The notes beneath the pieces are model-generated. The model was not told where the DNA came from. It ran no database searches and saw only the letters and a list, made by a program, of their open reading frames with translations. The translations under genes were made by a program, and so were the position numbers. Below, piece by piece: positions 1-6,609 of a stretch of DNA of 34,350 nucleotides. The DNA lies in the NCBI GenBank assembly GCA_018830525.1, contig JAHJSH010000033.1:1-34350 (forward strand), read 5' to 3'. Each line of letters starts with the position of its first letter. Position 1 is the first letter of the stretch. The DNA comes from Nanobdellota archaeon. Lineage in GTDB: Archaea > Nanobdellota > Nanobdellia > Pacearchaeales > GW2011-AR1.

Positions 1-139
1 GATTAGGTTGGGGCATGCTATACCCTCACATATATCCTAGATTAGGTTGGGGCATGCTATACCCTCACATATATCCTAGATTAGGTTGGGGCATGCTATA
101 CCCTCACATATATCCTAGATTAGGTTGGGGCATGCTATA
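1..139. repeat. 39-bp tandem repeat, about 3.6 perfect copies
   Basis: Units begin at 1, 40, 79 and 118, and the last breaks off near 139. The visible copies are identical. Each unit contains GCATGC and a short inverted CCTA/TAGG arrangement across the junction. There are no unique spacers, so this is not CRISPR. One plus-strand frame is open across all units because 39 is a multiple of three. It would give a 13-residue repeat, LGWGMLYPHIYPR, ending at a TGA just after position 140. The array begins at the window edge, so its true length is unknown. It could be a minisatellite, the end of a repeat protein or an assembly artefact. Confidence 0.9.
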
Positions 140-156
140 TTGAAGAAGTTAGCTTT

Positions 157-678
157 TTACACTCTTGTCCATTTGACTTCGTAATAGGAAACGGAGCCTT
201 CGTCGTCAACGACGGCAATTAGAAGATTCTTTTTTGTTGAATGGGCGACTCGGCTTTTTGCGGAGAATTCTTGCCAAGTTAATTGTGTGTTTTCTGAAAC
301 TGGGAAGCAGAGCCACTTAGAATGGTCTTTTCCAACTTTCTTTCCTTTTTCATATACTCGGAACTCTGCACCAAATTTTAGTGCGGTTTTTACGATGTAA
401 CCATTTTTTCTTAGGTCACTGAAAACTAAGGATTTTGTTTTGAATTTTTTATCGATTTGTTCAAATTTCTTCAGAATTTCTTTTTCGGAGAGTTTTTTGT
501 TTCTAAAATTGTAGAGTTCCATCTTTTTGTCGTGGATTAAGTATAGTGCTTCGGATAATGAGTAAAGGATTTTTTCTCCAAACTTTTCTCCAAATCTTGA
601 GGTTGCAAATAAGCTTTGAGCCTCGGCTGTGTTTGATGTTACTTTCTCTGAGATCAATGTTGCTTTGATTTTTTCCAT
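157..678 (-). CDS. endA: tRNA-splicing endonuclease (EndA)
   Basis: Archaeal tRNA intron endonuclease of 173 aa, close to the short homotetrameric type. It cuts the bulge-helix-bulge motif at exon-intron junctions of precursor tRNA and rRNA. The C-terminal catalytic domain is clear: GYIVKTALKFGAEFRVYE (about residues 93-110), DHSKWL, then RVAHSTKKNLLIAVVD. The expected Tyr-His-Lys triad is Tyr109, His119 and Lys150. The N-terminal half (about 1-75) is the smaller variable domain. The gene is divergent from the homing endonuclease gene. A minus-strand TATA-like element near 701-710 lies about 27 bp before the ATG, suggesting a leaderless transcript. The family is identified from motifs with high confidence. 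Confidence 0.93.
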   Translation of the reverse strand: MEKIKATLISEKVTSNTAEAQSLFATSRFGEKFGEKILYSLSEALYLIHDKKMELYNFRNKKLSEKEILKKFEQIDKKFKTKSLVFSDLRKNGYIVKTALKFGAEFRVYEKGKKVGKDHSKWLCFPVSENTQLTWQEFSAKSRVAHSTKKNLLIAVVDDEGSVSYYEVKWTRV

Positions 679-700
679 GTTTTAATGAATGGAAATTGAG

Positions 701-710
701 TTATAAAGGT
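701..710 (-). promoter_or_regulatory. TATA box of endA
   Basis: Read on the minus strand this is CCTTTATAA-like, centred about 27 bp from the endA ATG. That matches the leaderless spacing repeated at other genes in the window. Confidence 0.55.
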
Positions 711-751
711 TTTGAGAAAGAGAATAGCAAGTCTAGTGGTCAAGTAGGAAG

Positions 752-759
752 ATATAAAA
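752..759 (+). promoter_or_regulatory. TATA box of the homing endonuclease gene
   Basis: ATATAAAA is centred about 26 bp before the ATG at 782. This spacing argues for 782 as the start rather than the in-frame GTG at 767 or ATG at 776. Confidence 0.5.
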
Positions 760-781
760 ACTGTTAGTGGTTTTTATGGTC

Positions 782-1693
782 ATGAGGGTAAGGCTTAACG
801 AGGGTAAACAGAAGGAATTAATTTTGTTGGCTAGGGGGAATATGGGTTGGACAGAGTTATCTAAGATTTTGGAGATTCCAGTTAATTATTTGTCTGGGGA
901 TTTAAGATATGAAAAAGTTTTAATTTCTAAAAAACTTTTTGGTAAATTATGTGAAATTTCTGGGAAAAATTATGAATCTTGTGTTCTGGAGATTTTAGAA
1001 GATAATTGGGGCAAATCTAAGGGGGGTTTTAATTCTCAGGGTTCAACGATTGATATTAAAATTCCTAAATATAGCTCTGAGCTTGCAGAATTTATAGGGG
1101 CTGTTTTAGGTGACGGTCATGTGCATTATACTAAAAAAAGTTTAAAGGCTAGAAAAATTGGAGTTTATCAAATTAGAATTACTGGAGATTTAAGATATGA
1201 AAAAGAATATCATAATTATTTAGGGGAATTGTCAAAATTATTATTTGGAATTAATCCAAAGTATGCCTGTAAAAATGGTAAAAATGAAAGGTATTTATTC
1301 TTATCGAGTAGAAAGTTGGTTGAGTTTTTTATGGGGATGGGAATTAATCCGGGAAACAAAATTGTTAATCAGTCTACTATTCCTAAATGGGTTTATGAAA
1401 ATAGAGAGTATATGAAGGCATGTCTCCGAGGTTTAATTGATACTGATGGGAGTATACATCGTATGTCTAAGAGAGATTTTAATTTATTGAGAATTAGTTT
1501 TACTAATCATGATAATAAATTACTGCAGGATACTAGGGCTTTATTTGTAATCCTAGGGTATTGTCCTTCGAAAATTATAAATAATCGTAACTTTTATATA
1601 TCCGGGCAAGGGGAGATAGAGAAGTATTTAAAAGAGATAGGTTTTTCAAATAAGAAACATGTAGATAGGTACAAACAATTCAAAGCTCTGTAG
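782..1693 (+). CDS. Free-standing LAGLIDADG homing endonuclease
   Basis: Protein of about 303 aa with two LAGLIDADG-type helices: FIGAVLGDGHVH in the middle and LRGLIDTDGSIHR in the C-terminal third. This is the single-chain two-motif architecture in which the acidic residue of each motif binds the catalytic metal. About 90 N-terminal residues come first, including a helix-turn-helix-like stretch (WTELSKILEIPVNYLSGDLR). No splicing motifs flank it, so it is not an intein. Earlier in-frame starts exist at 767 (GTG) and 776 (ATG). The stop codon lies inside the 5' acceptor strand of tRNA-Gln, so the last 10 nt are shared with the tRNA gene. It may act in homing into the tRNA locus, or may simply be a resident selfish gene; the sequence does not decide. 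Confidence 0.85.
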   Translation: MRVRLNEGKQKELILLARGNMGWTELSKILEIPVNYLSGDLRYEKVLISKKLFGKLCEISGKNYESCVLEILEDNWGKSKGGFNSQGSTIDIKIPKYSSELAEFIGAVLGDGHVHYTKKSLKARKIGVYQIRITGDLRYEKEYHNYLGELSKLLFGINPKYACKNGKNERYLFLSSRKLVEFFMGMGINPGNKIVNQSTIPKWVYENREYMKACLRGLIDTDGSIHRMSKRDFNLLRISFTNHDNKLLQDTRALFVILGYCPSKIINNRNFYISGQGEIEKYLKEIGFSNKKHVDRYKQFKAL

Positions 1694-1757
1694 TGTAGTT
1701 GGTCAAGCATCCGAGGTTCTGGGCCTTGGGACCCAGGTTCGAATCCTGGCAGGGCTA
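1684..1757 (+). tRNA. tRNA-Gln (anticodon CUG)
   Basis: A full cloverleaf can be drawn. Acceptor strands AGCTCTG and CAGGGCT pair in all seven positions (one U-G). The D-arm contains GTTGGTC. The anticodon stem CGAGG/CCTTG encloses loop TTCTGGG with anticodon CTG. The T-arm is CCAGG, TTCGAAT, CCTGG. The discriminator is A at 1757 and CCA is not encoded. There is no intron. Its first 10 nt overlap the end of the homing endonuclease gene, so any promoter must lie inside that gene. Confidence 0.93.
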
Positions 1758-1800
1758 TCCTATCTAAAATATGTTTCACAGATAAATTTTCTACGGAAAC

Positions 1801-1883
1801 TTTATAAAGCAAAATTCGGATACAATGATACCATGAAAAGGAAGAAGTAAATTCTTTCATTTCATTTTACAAGCAAAATGAAA
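1801..1883 (+). promoter_or_regulatory. Promoter and structured leader of the L41e gene
   Basis: TTTATAAAG at 1801-1809 lies about 27 bp before an ATG at 1833 that opens a five-codon ORF ending at 1850. The leader then contains TTTCATTTT (1860-1868), which can pair with AAAATGAAA (1875-1883). That places the ATG at 1878 inside a stem. The mini-ORF start ATGAAAAG can alternatively pair with CTTTCAT at about 1854-1860. The two pairings are mutually exclusive, which would suit an attenuator-like switch. This is drawn by eye. Confidence 0.4.
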
Positions 1884-1988
1884 AGAAGTTCAAGACGATG
1901 GAAGAAGAAAGGTCAAATGCGTTGGAAGTGGCAACGAAAGAGACTTAAGAAAGAAAAGCGAAAGAGAAAGCTTAAGAGAAACAAGTAA
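1878..1988 (+). CDS. rpl41e: Probable ribosomal protein eL41 (L41e)
   Basis: A very short, very basic protein of 36 codons, or 23 if the in-frame ATG at 1917 is used. The shorter form begins MRWKWQRKRLKKEKRKRKLK and lines up with the eukaryotic and archaeal L41e pattern (MR-x-KW-x-KKR followed by an Arg/Lys helix). L41e is a single basic helix bridging the ribosomal subunits. The longer form adds a Ser/Arg/Trp-rich stretch. It has its own TATA box about 75 bp upstream. Because the protein is so short and biased in composition, the call rests on a small motif. Confidence 0.62.
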   Translation: MKRSSRRWKKKGQMRWKWQRKRLKKEKRKRKLKRNK

Positions 1989-2054
1989 TTGTAATTCTAG
2001 GACTGAGGAAAATTTGGTGGGAAATTTTAAAAACTATTTGTGTTTAATTGATTT

Positions 2055-2216
2055 ATGATTGGGCTGAAGAGTTTGTTGGACTATGTTTGTATTGAAGCTA
2101 TAGTGGATTGGATTTCTCCAGAAGAGCAAAAAAGAATGGCGGATTCATTTAACTTGCTTCCAATTCATTATGTCGTTGAAAGTGAAGAGAGTTCTTCTTA
2201 TGATGCTAATGACTAA
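2055..2216 (+). CDS. Small hypothetical protein (53 aa)
   Basis: I do not recognise this protein. It starts MIGLKSLLDYVCIEAIVDWI and ends in an acidic, Ser-rich tail (ESEESSSYDAND). TTTTAAAAA at about 2024-2033 lies some 27 bp before the ATG, the leaderless spacing seen at better-supported genes here. The following rfcS gene has its own TATA box, so this is probably a separate transcription unit. The promoter and sensible composition favour a real gene; no homology can be claimed. Confidence 0.45.
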   Translation: MIGLKSLLDYVCIEAIVDWISPEEQKRMADSFNLLPIHYVVESEESSSYDAND

Positions 2217-2237
2217 TATTTATTTATCACAATAATC

Positions 2238-2245
2238 CTTATAAA
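2238..2245 (+). promoter_or_regulatory. TATA box of rfcS
   Basis: CTTATAAA is centred about 25.5 bp before the ATG at 2267, with no room for a Shine-Dalgarno leader. The transcript is predicted to be leaderless. Confidence 0.65.
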
Positions 2246-2266
2246 CGGGACTTCTTATTTTAAATC

Positions 2267-3265
2267 ATGAGTGAGCATTATAATTCAGAGGTGTGGACTG
2301 AGAAATATCGGCCGAAGGTTTTTGACGATATGGTTGGTCAGGAGGAGATTCTTAAGCGAGTTAAAGCCTTGACTAATTCTATGAATATCCCACATTTGCT
2401 TTTTGCTGGGCCAGCTGGAACTGGGAAGTCGACTTTGGCATTGATTGTTGTTAAAAGTTTGTTTGGGGAATCTTGGAGGGAAAATTATTTGGAGTTGAAT
2501 GCTTCGGATGAAAGGGGTATTGATGTTGTCCGACAGAAGGTTAAGGATTTCGCGAGGACTCGGGCAATTGGAGACGTTCCGTTTAAGGTTATATTCTTAG
2601 ATGAGGCAGATGCGCTGACCAGGGAGGCTCAACAGGCGCTGAGAAGGACTATGGAAAATTATACTTCTACCTGTAGGTTTATATTATCCTGTAATTATTC
2701 TTCGAAGATTTTAGATCCTATTCAGTCTAGAACTGTTGTATTTCGATTTCAGTTGTTGGAGAAGAAGGACATCAAGAAGAGAATTGATTTGATTTCACGG
2801 GACGAAGGTTTGTCGATTACGGCTGACGCGTTTGATGCTCTTTATGAGGCGAGCGAGGGAGATTGTAGACGAGTTATTAATTTATTGCAAGCAACAGCCT
2901 CAATTTCTCCGAACATTACCCCTGACCTTGTTAACACGATTGTTTCAAAGGCTAAGCCTTCGGATATAAAGATTGTTTTGGATTACGCCTTGACTGGTGA
3001 TTTTCATAATTCTCGTGAGAAACTTTTAGATATCATGTTGAAGGAGTCGATTTCTGGGCAGGACGTGATTAAGGCGATTCAGAAAGAAGTTTGGAATTTG
3101 CCAATTGATAATTCTTTGAAAGTTAAGTTGACTGAGAAGACGGGTGAGGCGGAATTTAGATTGGTTGAGGGTGCGGACGAGTTTATTCAGTTGGAAGCGT
3201 TGATTGCGAGTTTTGTCTTAGCAGGTCTTGGCGGTAAAAGTGGAGATCTGAAGGGGGCTGAGTAA
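2267..3265 (+). CDS. rfcS: Replication factor C small subunit
   Basis: Clamp-loader small subunit of 332 aa, the normal archaeal length. With RFC large subunit it loads the PCNA clamp onto primer-template DNA. Motifs in order: RFC box near WTEKYRPKVFDDMVGQ (10-25), Walker A GPAGTGKST (48-56), Walker B FLDEAD (110-115), sensor 1 FILSCNYSSKI, and the arginine-finger motif SRT (154-156, where SRC is usual). The C-terminal collar domain follows. Two bases separate it from the deoxyribosyltransferase-like gene, and rfcL follows in the same cluster. Confidence 0.96.
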   Translation: MSEHYNSEVWTEKYRPKVFDDMVGQEEILKRVKALTNSMNIPHLLFAGPAGTGKSTLALIVVKSLFGESWRENYLELNASDERGIDVVRQKVKDFARTRAIGDVPFKVIFLDEADALTREAQQALRRTMENYTSTCRFILSCNYSSKILDPIQSRTVVFRFQLLEKKDIKKRIDLISRDEGLSITADAFDALYEASEGDCRRVINLLQATASISPNITPDLVNTIVSKAKPSDIKIVLDYALTGDFHNSREKLLDIMLKESISGQDVIKAIQKEVWNLPIDNSLKVKLTEKTGEAEFRLVEGADEFIQLEALIASFVLAGLGGKSGDLKGAE

Positions 3266-3267
3266 CC

Positions 3268-3678
3268 ATGAAGATTTTTATTGCATGTAGTAAGCATTTT
3301 TATTCTGAAATTGAACATGTTGCAAGAATCTTGCAAGGGGCAGGACATGAGGTAAGTTATCCGAATTCTTATGGGGATCCATTTGCTGAGGAGAGATTAA
3401 AGAATCTGGGGGCTGAAGACCATGTTAAATGGAGGAGTATGATGATGTGGATAGACGAAGATAATATTGATCCCCAAGATGCGATTTTAGTTTTAAACTT
3501 CGAGAAGAAAGGGATTCCTAATTATATTGGTGGTGCGACTTTTTTGGAGATTTATATTGCTTGGAAAATGGGGAAGAAAATATTTTTCTATAATCCTCTT
3601 CCCAACTGTTCTTTTACTGATGAACTCAAAGGTATAAGCCCTATGATTATAAATGGAAATCTGGGGTTGATACGATGA
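3268..3678 (+). CDS. Nucleoside 2-deoxyribosyltransferase-like protein
   Basis: 136 aa. The N-terminus MKIFIACSKHFYSEI is a beta strand and loop typical of the nucleoside 2-deoxyribosyltransferase / DNPH1 fold. Later stretches ILVLNFEKKGIPNYIGG and ATFLEIYIAWKMGKKIFFY match its aspartate-strand and the helix carrying the catalytic Glu (Glu in FLEI). Such enzymes cleave or exchange the glycosidic bond of deoxynucleosides or nucleotides. Its place between the two RFC genes is odd but fits a DNA-precursor theme. Its stop overlaps by 4 nt (ATGA) the start of the leader mini-cistron at 3675. The exact substrate cannot be told. Confidence 0.6.
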   Translation: MKIFIACSKHFYSEIEHVARILQGAGHEVSYPNSYGDPFAEERLKNLGAEDHVKWRSMMMWIDEDNIDPQDAILVLNFEKKGIPNYIGGATFLEIYIAWKMGKKIFFYNPLPNCSFTDELKGISPMIINGNLGLIR

Positions 3679-3764
3679 TACATAAATTTGGAGGCAGAGG
3701 ATTTTTAGATTGTCTTACGACACAATGTCGTGCGTTATCCAAAATCGGAGATTTTTGCTTATGA
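3675..3764 (+). CDS. Leader mini-cistron upstream of rfcL (29 aa)
   Basis: An ORF of 29 codons that fits exactly between two genes. Its ATG overlaps the previous stop as ATGA, and its TGA overlaps the rfcL start as ATGA. The peptide starts MIHKFGGRGFLDC and ends SKIGDFCL. The DFCL ending, in the same frame relative to the main start, recurs in the leader ORFs of nrdD and rps12, and as DFFL before the dCMP deaminase. The N-terminal half is unlike theirs apart from MIHK, which also opens the longest rps12 leader ORF. It probably acts as a translated coupling leader; peptide function is unknown. Confidence 0.5.
   Translation: MIHKFGGRGFLDCLTTQCRALSKIGDFCL
3717..3760 (+). promoter_or_regulatory. 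Two-hairpin leader element of rfcL
   Basis: Hairpin 1 is ACGACA (3717-3722) with TGTCGT (3726-3731) around loop CAA. Hairpin 2 is AAAATC (3741-3746) with GATTTT (3750-3755) around GGA, followed by TGCTT and the ATG at 3761. The only plausible Shine-Dalgarno purines (GGAG) are in the second hairpin. The same layout occurs before nrdD, the dCMP deaminase fusion and rps12. Confidence 0.6.
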
Positions 3765-4963
3765 TGAATTTAGACAACATCCCGTGGTGTGAGAGATATC
3801 GGGCTAAATGTTTTGCAGATATTAAGGGGCAAGAGTTGGCTGTTGATAAGGTAAAATTATTCTTGAAGAGTTTTCCTAAGAAGCGGGCGGTGGTTTTACA
3901 TGGTCCCTCAGGGGTTGGGAAGACGAGTCTTGCTTATGCGATTGCGTTTGAGAGTGATGCGGAGATTTTAGAATTGAATGCTTCGGATTTTAGAAATAAA
4001 GCAAAGATTGCTGAAATTGTGGGGCCTGCTTCTCAGCAAAGGAGTTTGTTTAGAAAGAATAAGATTATCTTAGTTGATGAAGTTGATGGGATTGCGGCGG
4101 TTAAGGATCGTGGAGGACTTGGGGAACTGTTGGGTCTTTTGGAGAAGTCTTCGTTTCCGATTATAATTACGGCTAATGATATCTGGGATAAAAAGTTTAA
4201 TTTGCTTCGGCGGAAAGTGGAGTTGGTCCAGTTGAAAGAAGTTGATTATAAGGTTGTTCTAGATATTTTGAAGGAAGTTTGTGAGAAGGAAAATTGTGTT
4301 GTATCGTCGGAAGTTTTGACTTCTATTGCGATTAAAGCTCGTGGAGATATTCGTGCGGCCTTGAATGATTTACAAATTCTTTCTAATATGGATTCTCCCG
4401 AGTTGTTACAGGAAGTCGGTGAGAGAAATAGGGAGCAATCGATTTTTTCTGCATTGCAGTATGTTTTCAAAAATGCGAAAATTGATGCAGAGATGTTGAA
4501 AGTTTATGATGAGGTGAACATGCCGATTGATGATATTTTTTTATGGATTGAGGAAAATATTCCTGTAGCCTATAAGGGTGAGGAATTGGCTAAGGCGTTT
4601 GATGCGTTGAGTTTAGCTGATGTTTTTAGGGGAAGGATTAGGAGACAGAGGCATTGGAGGTTTATGGTTTATGAGTATTTTTTACTTGGTGCGGGGATTG
4701 CAAGTGCTAAGAAATACAATCGGGCTGGATGGACTAGTTACCGGAAGCCGTCAAGAATTTTGAAGATTTGGTTGCAGAATCAAAGAGCTATGAAAAAGAA
4801 GACGATTTGTCAGAAGTATGCGAAGCATTGTCATATTTCGACGAAGACTGCGATGAAAGATTTTATGTTGTTTAAAATTATTTTACAGCGTTCGGATATT
4901 CGGGAGACTTTGAGGCTTGATAGTGATGAGATTGCTTATTTGGATAAGCCGATTGTAGCATGA
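3761..4963 (+). CDS. rfcL: Replication factor C large subunit
   Basis: 400 aa from the ATG at 3761, chosen because it follows the conserved leader hairpin and gives MMNLDNIPWCERYRAK; upstream in-frame codons belong to the leader. Walker A is GPSGVGKTS (about 47-55) and Walker B ILVDEVDG (about 102-109). RFC box residues are in CFADIKGQE, followed by the AAA+ lid and the helical collar. It combines with RfcS to load PCNA. The protein is on the short side, and its C-terminus (ends IAYLDKPIVA) shows no PCNA-interacting Q-x-x-L-x-x-F-F motif, which many archaeal large subunits carry. The Fic gene starts within its stop codon. Confidence 0.93.
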   Translation: MMNLDNIPWCERYRAKCFADIKGQELAVDKVKLFLKSFPKKRAVVLHGPSGVGKTSLAYAIAFESDAEILELNASDFRNKAKIAEIVGPASQQRSLFRKNKIILVDEVDGIAAVKDRGGLGELLGLLEKSSFPIIITANDIWDKKFNLLRRKVELVQLKEVDYKVVLDILKEVCEKENCVVSSEVLTSIAIKARGDIRAALNDLQILSNMDSPELLQEVGERNREQSIFSALQYVFKNAKIDAEMLKVYDEVNMPIDDIFLWIEENIPVAYKGEELAKAFDALSLADVFRGRIRRQRHWRFMVYEYFLLGAGIASAKKYNRAGWTSYRKPSRILKIWLQNQRAMKKKTICQKYAKHCHISTKTAMKDFMLFKIILQRSDIRETLRLDSDEIAYLDKPIVA

Positions 4964-5547
4964 TGGATGAAAAATTATATTTGTTTTTAAGAGAATCGAA
5001 TGCAATTGAAGGAGAGTATTCTGAAGAAGCTTTTGAGGATTCTATTGGTGCTTGGCAATATGCTGCTAAGAATTCGAATGATTTTGATATTAATTATGTT
5101 TGCGGGATTCATAAGGTTTTAATGGGTAGGTTGAATTTGAATAACGCAGGGAAATTGAGGCGGAAGACAGTTTATATTGTGGGAAGGGATTCTGGAGGGG
5201 AGCGAAGAATTATTCGAACGATTCCTGCCGGAGGGAATAGGCCCAGGTTGGAGGGGTGGTGTAAGCGATATAAAACTCCACAAAGTGCAGAAGATATTCG
5301 AGAGGCGCATATTGATTTGGAGATGATTCATCCGTTTATGGATGGGAACGGGAGGACTGGGAGGATTTTATATAATGTTCAAAGGCTACAGATAGGATTG
5401 GATATTGAAGTATTTTATGACAAAGACAAACAGAAATATTATAAGTGGTTTGAAGATAGGCAGAGAAATGATGATATGATTGAAACTATTAGACAAATGG
5501 AAGAGTTGAATTCTAAAAATAATTTTAAGAGCACTGAGCTGCAGTAG
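4960..5547 (+). CDS. Fic family protein (putative AMP transferase)
   Basis: 195 aa. The Fic signature HPFMDGNGRTGR at 124-135 is complete, with catalytic His124 and the phosphate-binding GNGR loop. Such proteins usually transfer AMP from ATP to a hydroxyl of a target protein. The N-terminus carries SNAIEG (13-18), fitting the (S/T)xxxE(G/N) inhibitory helix, so it should be self-inhibited. The start ATG overlaps the rfcL stop, and an alternative ATG lies at 4963. Coupling to rfcL is unexpected and may hint at a replication-linked target, but no antitoxin or target is visible. The 3' end overlaps the convergent DsbA-like gene by 23 nt. Confidence 0.88.
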   Translation: MMDEKLYLFLRESNAIEGEYSEEAFEDSIGAWQYAAKNSNDFDINYVCGIHKVLMGRLNLNNAGKLRRKTVYIVGRDSGGERRIIRTIPAGGNRPRLEGWCKRYKTPQSAEDIREAHIDLEMIHPFMDGNGRTGRILYNVQRLQIGLDIEVFYDKDKQKYYKWFEDRQRNDDMIETIRQMEELNSKNNFKSTELQ

Positions 5548-6559
5548 CTGCTGCTTGTGTTGTTGACCAACCGAAGCCTGGTGTTGGTTGTGCTGAAGGT
5601 AGCTCTGTATTACATTCTTCTGGGGCTTCGTTGAATGCTGAACAGATTGCGCCTAGGTAAGATGCTGAATCTCTTCCTGCTTGTGCCTGTACTCCATTGA
5701 TTACTAATGTAGGTGATCCTCCAATTCCATAAGCTTCGTTCTCAGATTTATGGATATCGAATTTAGGGAATTGTCCACTTAGCCATGAAGATTTATCTTC
5801 AAGGTTAGCTAATACGTTGAATTCCTGGTTAGCTGCTGCAGTACATGTAGTCAACTTTGCTTTATCAATTCCTGCTTCATCAAGACATGCCGCTCCATCA
5901 GCTTCACTTCCCGTCTTTCCTAACCAGCAAGTTAGGTAATCAATGAACTTGTCGTTTTGCTCTTCTTGGATACAGTATTGGTCAAGTTGTTCTTCTACTT
6001 CACCGTATGTTGGGTGCATAGCATAGTATACGAATTTGATATTGAAATCAATTGTATCTCCAAGGACTCCTACTACTGGAAGCATTCCTTTTTCTGCTTG
6101 AGTTCCATAGGGGCAGTGAGACATAACAAATAATTCTACTTTAGGTTTATCTGTTTTAGGAATATTAGTTGGTGTTGGTGTTTGAGTATTTGAAGGAGCC
6201 TCTTGAGCAACTGCCCCAGTTAATGGGATTGCTTGAAGGATAAGGTTCTGTCCATCTTTGGTTATTTGGAGAGTCGCTTCTGTTGTTTGTGAATTTTCAG
6301 GATTTATATAAGAAAATGTAACTGCATAAAGTCCTCCTTCGTCGGTTACGGAAACTACTTCCACACCACTTACCTGCCCACTCGCCCAATCTGCTACTTT
6401 TATCCCAGCAGCGTCTGCACTAATTGCTGATCCTCCAGTTCCACCAATTATGAATATTAAAATTAGAACTACTGCGAGAATTACTGTTGAGACTGCCCAA
6501 TAATTTTTTGATAAACTTTTTAGAATCTTTTTACAATCGCATTTTTTTTTGCTTGTCAT
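5525..6559 (-). CDS. Membrane-anchored DsbA/thioredoxin-like protein
   Basis: 344 aa. A Lys/Cys-rich cytoplasmic N-terminus (1-20) is followed by one hydrophobic segment (about 21-40), acting as an anchor or uncleaved signal. A region of about 90 residues and a Thr/Pro-rich linker (about 120-140) come next, then a thioredoxin-fold domain. Its active-site stretch is VELFVMSHCPYGTQAEKGML, and the cis-proline loop is GGSPTLVING. The active motif is CPYG (149-152), so the second Cys of CxxC is missing. Several other Cys are present in the domain, as in GILT-like or extracytoplasmic DsbA relatives. It probably acts in disulfide chemistry outside the membrane. It is leaderless from the shared TATA box. 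Confidence 0.75.
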   Translation of the reverse strand: MTSKKKCDCKKILKSLSKNYWAVSTVILAVVLILIFIIGGTGGSAISADAAGIKVADWASGQVSGVEVVSVTDEGGLYAVTFSYINPENSQTTEATLQITKDGQNLILQAIPLTGAVAQEAPSNTQTPTPTNIPKTDKPKVELFVMSHCPYGTQAEKGMLPVVGVLGDTIDFNIKFVYYAMHPTYGEVEEQLDQYCIQEEQNDKFIDYLTCWLGKTGSEADGAACLDEAGIDKAKLTTCTAAANQEFNVLANLEDKSSWLSGQFPKFDIHKSENEAYGIGGSPTLVINGVQAQAGRDSASYLGAICSAFNEAPEECNTELPSAQPTPGFGWSTTQAAATAAQCS

Positions 6560-6580
6560 GAAATGTTGAAATTACAATTC

Positions 6581-6588
6581 TTTATAAA
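6581..6588. promoter_or_regulatory. Palindromic TATA box shared by divergent transcripts
   Basis: TTTATAAA is a perfect palindrome. Its centre is about 25.5 bp from the minus-strand ATG of the DsbA-like gene (6559) and about 25.5 bp from the plus-strand ATG at 6610 that opens the leader ORF of the thiolation gene. Both spacings match leaderless archaeal initiation, so one TATA box may serve both directions. Confidence 0.6.
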
Positions 6589-6609
6589 TGTTTTGAAGTA
6601 ATCAGTTAC

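Noticed and set aside
1-139. CRISPR array
   Set aside because: The repeats are directly tandem without unique spacers, and no cas gene is near.
720-760. A true split-tRNA 5' half before the homing endonuclease
   Set aside because: Only a D-arm-like stretch is visible. I could not find a matching acceptor strand or anticodon arm, so it is mentioned only as a possible remnant.
1594-1860. Minus-strand ORF across the tRNA-Gln (88 aa)
   Set aside because: It lies antisense to the endonuclease end and the tRNA and only reflects their sequence; it has no promoter or recognisable domain. The same applies to the minus-strand ORF over tRNA-Lys at 18708-18938.
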